Assembly: GCA_029204225.1 (NCBI GenBank)
Contig: CM055102.1
Coordinates: 11,359,245-11,423,244 of the forward strand
Length of the DNA: 64,000 nucleotides
Reading direction: 5' to 3'
Source of the DNA: Diphasiastrum complanatum
Taxonomy: Eukaryota > Streptophyta > Lycopodiopsida > Lycopodiales > Lycopodiaceae
Shown here: one piece after another, positions 62,254-64,000 of the stretch
Numbering within the stretch: the stretch's first letter is position 1
Layout: the number at the start of each line of letters is the position of its first letter
Made by a program: the position numbers and the translations under genes
The notes under the pieces: model-generated
What the model saw: the letters and a program-made list of their open reading frames with translations, nothing else
Database searches by the model: none
What the model was told of the DNA's origin: nothing

Positions 62254-62633
62254 GCAATTTCATGAAGCAGCAAAAAACAACCTACAATAGCTCTATCTTC
62301 AACAAAAACTACATATCGTGCTCTGAGCAGTGGTACATAGGAAGTAGTATGGCTATGTAGATTGCTTGTTGATTCAGGTCAACCATAGGTACGTGCAACT
62401 ATTGTATCTTGTGATAACCAAAGCCACATTCACCTTGCCAAAAATCTTGGTTTACATGCTCGAATCAAGCACATTGAGATTCATTATGACTTTGTTTGAG
62501 AGAAATCATCTGATTCTATCAATCGGAAGATTAAGTGGCAAATATTTTGACAAAATCATTAGGTAGGATTAAATTTGAGAAGTTTTGCACTCAATTAGAT
62601 ATAGAAGAGTGCAGTTATATTATTGAGGAAGGG
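62254..62633 (+). pseudogene. Copia-5: RNase H end and polypurine tract
   Basis: One frame reads KKQPTIALSSTKTTYRALSS, EVVWLCRLLVDSGQP, TIVSCDNQSHIHLAKNLGLH and IKHIEIHYDFV. This is the hallmark C-terminal RNase H of copia pol, with the DNQS and H-x-K/R-x-K-H-I-E-I motifs. About eight stop codons interrupt it, but I see no frameshift. It ends at a polypurine tract (ATTGAGGAAGGG, 62622-62633). Confidence 0.85.
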
Positions 62634-64000
62634 TGTTAGAATTTCAGTGACTTCGATGCCAACTACGTGTCATGTGTGCCTATGCACCTTTCTTCTAACA
62701 ATGGGTGTTTGATAGCACCGACTTTCATTATGTACAATATGTGCTTTCCAAGTCTGCATATTAGGCCTAACAAGAATTGTAGCATTAGATTGTGAAGTAT
62801 TCCCATTTAAAAAGAGTGGAGATTGGAGGTTGCACATGCATCCATCTTGACAAAACTACAAGGGATATGGCATTTCTTTCTAATATAATGCATTTTGCCT
62901 CATAGCCAATGCTATTTTTGTTATATCAACACCTCAAGGAGTCAAACTTAGCACTCGGCCTACTTTTTTCATCCAACAAATCTTTGAGCAAGTACCAAGA
63001 TGAATGAACCTAATGGTCCCATCACATTACCATGGACAAGATGGTATGAGAAGATCAAGACAGGCCTTGTCTATGTTTGCAAGAGAGGTTGAGACTTCAT
63101 TTTGAAACTGGGACAATATAAGGTTGAAGGCTATTCTGCAAGGTAAGAACTTCACATTAGTACATAACACGGAAACTTCATTATGAAATGTTGTCGTCTT
63201 TCACTAATGTTTTGTCACCATCAAGAAACTTCAAAAAATTTAAGTAAAAACTTCACCTTTGAAGTTTTGGACATTCTCTAGTTAGGGCTTATCTTTTCAC
63301 AACCTTTCAAAATGATAGTTGCACTGGACAAAATTTTCTTCACATAACATACCTATAAATATATTTCAATAGGACAACCTTCATAGCTTCAAGCGATCAA
63401 TAGAACTTCAATCTTTAAGTTTTGTGATTTTCACGACTACATTTTTCTTTTACTTTTAATTGAAATGTATATTAAAGACCTTAGAACTTCAAATCGTGAG
63501 ATTCCCTACTTCACTTTGATAAATTATAATCCTTCAAAATTTGGAAAAGAAATCGACTATTCACCTTAAAGATTTGAAAGCCTTTAAGTTCATTAGATAG
63601 TCTTGAAAATACTTCAATTAGGGCACACTAAAAGTTCAAGAGAAAACTTTTAAAAAACTTCACAGTAGAAGTAGAGCTTGTCAATGTTCAAGGTTTTGCA
63701 AACTTTAAAACTTTACCATTTTCCATAAGTTAAGAATTCACCTCTTTTCAACAGTGGGCTTCAGAACTTCAAAGTGAGACACAAACTCAAGCTTCATAAG
63801 ATGATGCCTTTAAAAGATTTTGTGTCTTCATATAAATTTTCATAAGGGAATTTCCTTTGGCTTAGGGGTTGGGACCCACGTTACAAGAAACTTACCCTCA
63901 TAAACAAGTTGGAGAACTCTAACGACAACATAGAGAGAGGTGAAACCAAAACTAGCCTAAGTAAACAACACACTGAAAGTAAAAACAAAAGTTGACCTCT
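62634..64000 (+). repeat. Copia-5 3' LTR start and unassigned sequence to window end
   Basis: TGTTAGAATTTCAGTG follows the polypurine tract directly, as an LTR should. The LTR's right end is not identifiable. Beyond about 63000 the DNA is rich in ACTTCAAA-like words and contains no coding motif I can support. Confidence 0.5.

Overview
The window is nuclear DNA of a green plant, probably a land plant. The evidence is one large intron-rich plant-type nucleolin gene (acidic N-terminal half, two RRMs, Gly/Arg tail) in a dense field of Ty1/copia, Ty3/gypsy and LINE elements. Three copia-type primer sites match the initiator tRNA-Met motif TGGTATCAGAGC(C), and one gypsy site matches tRNA-Asp. I cannot name the species. 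No bacterial, organellar or viral genes are evident.

Layout. 1-7.2 kb: a decayed coding region of unknown family, then three copia fragments in mixed orientation. 7391-13889: one Ty3/gypsy insertion bounded by the 5-bp duplication AAGTT, with an extraordinary structure. Two LTRs face each other across a near-complete antisense copy of the tRNA-Asp primer, and both outer ends of the insertion are U3 ends. 14.0-24.75 kb: a second minus-strand gypsy element (gypsy-2) with a 3' LTR, an extra ORF downstream of pol, and a degenerate minisatellite. Its integrase frame is split by a 1579-bp non-autonomous DNA transposon flanked by a perfect 9-bp duplication. About 25.0-27.6 kb: a truncated copia element with its primer site.

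28-58 kb: the nucleolin gene on the + strand. I reconstruct 25 coding exons from 29698 to 58074 (2661 nt, 886 codons plus stop), all GT-AG and frame-consistent. Exons 4-17 are fourteen consecutive exons with lengths divisible by three, most encoding a Lys/Pro segment followed by a Ser/Asp/Glu run. A three-exon block (exons 8-10) is repeated as exons 11-13. Intron 2 is 15.8 kb and holds at least five LINE copies, all antisense to the gene.

Those LINEs form the second outstanding structure. Several are joined head to tail through pure (TC)n tracts of 86-166 bp. One copy's 3' end runs into (TC)n, and the next copy's 5' end starts straight after it. Full-type and ORF1-only copies share about 50 nt at the 3' end, including a conserved hairpin. 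This fits a LINE family that inserts into (TC)n, or makes (TC)n tails that then serve as targets.

58-64 kb: mostly featureless AT-rich DNA, then a heavily decayed gypsy reverse transcriptase and the 3' end of a copia element (RNase H, polypurine tract, LTR start). The only gene likely to serve the host is nucleolin. All calls come from reading the sequence by eye; no database search was run.
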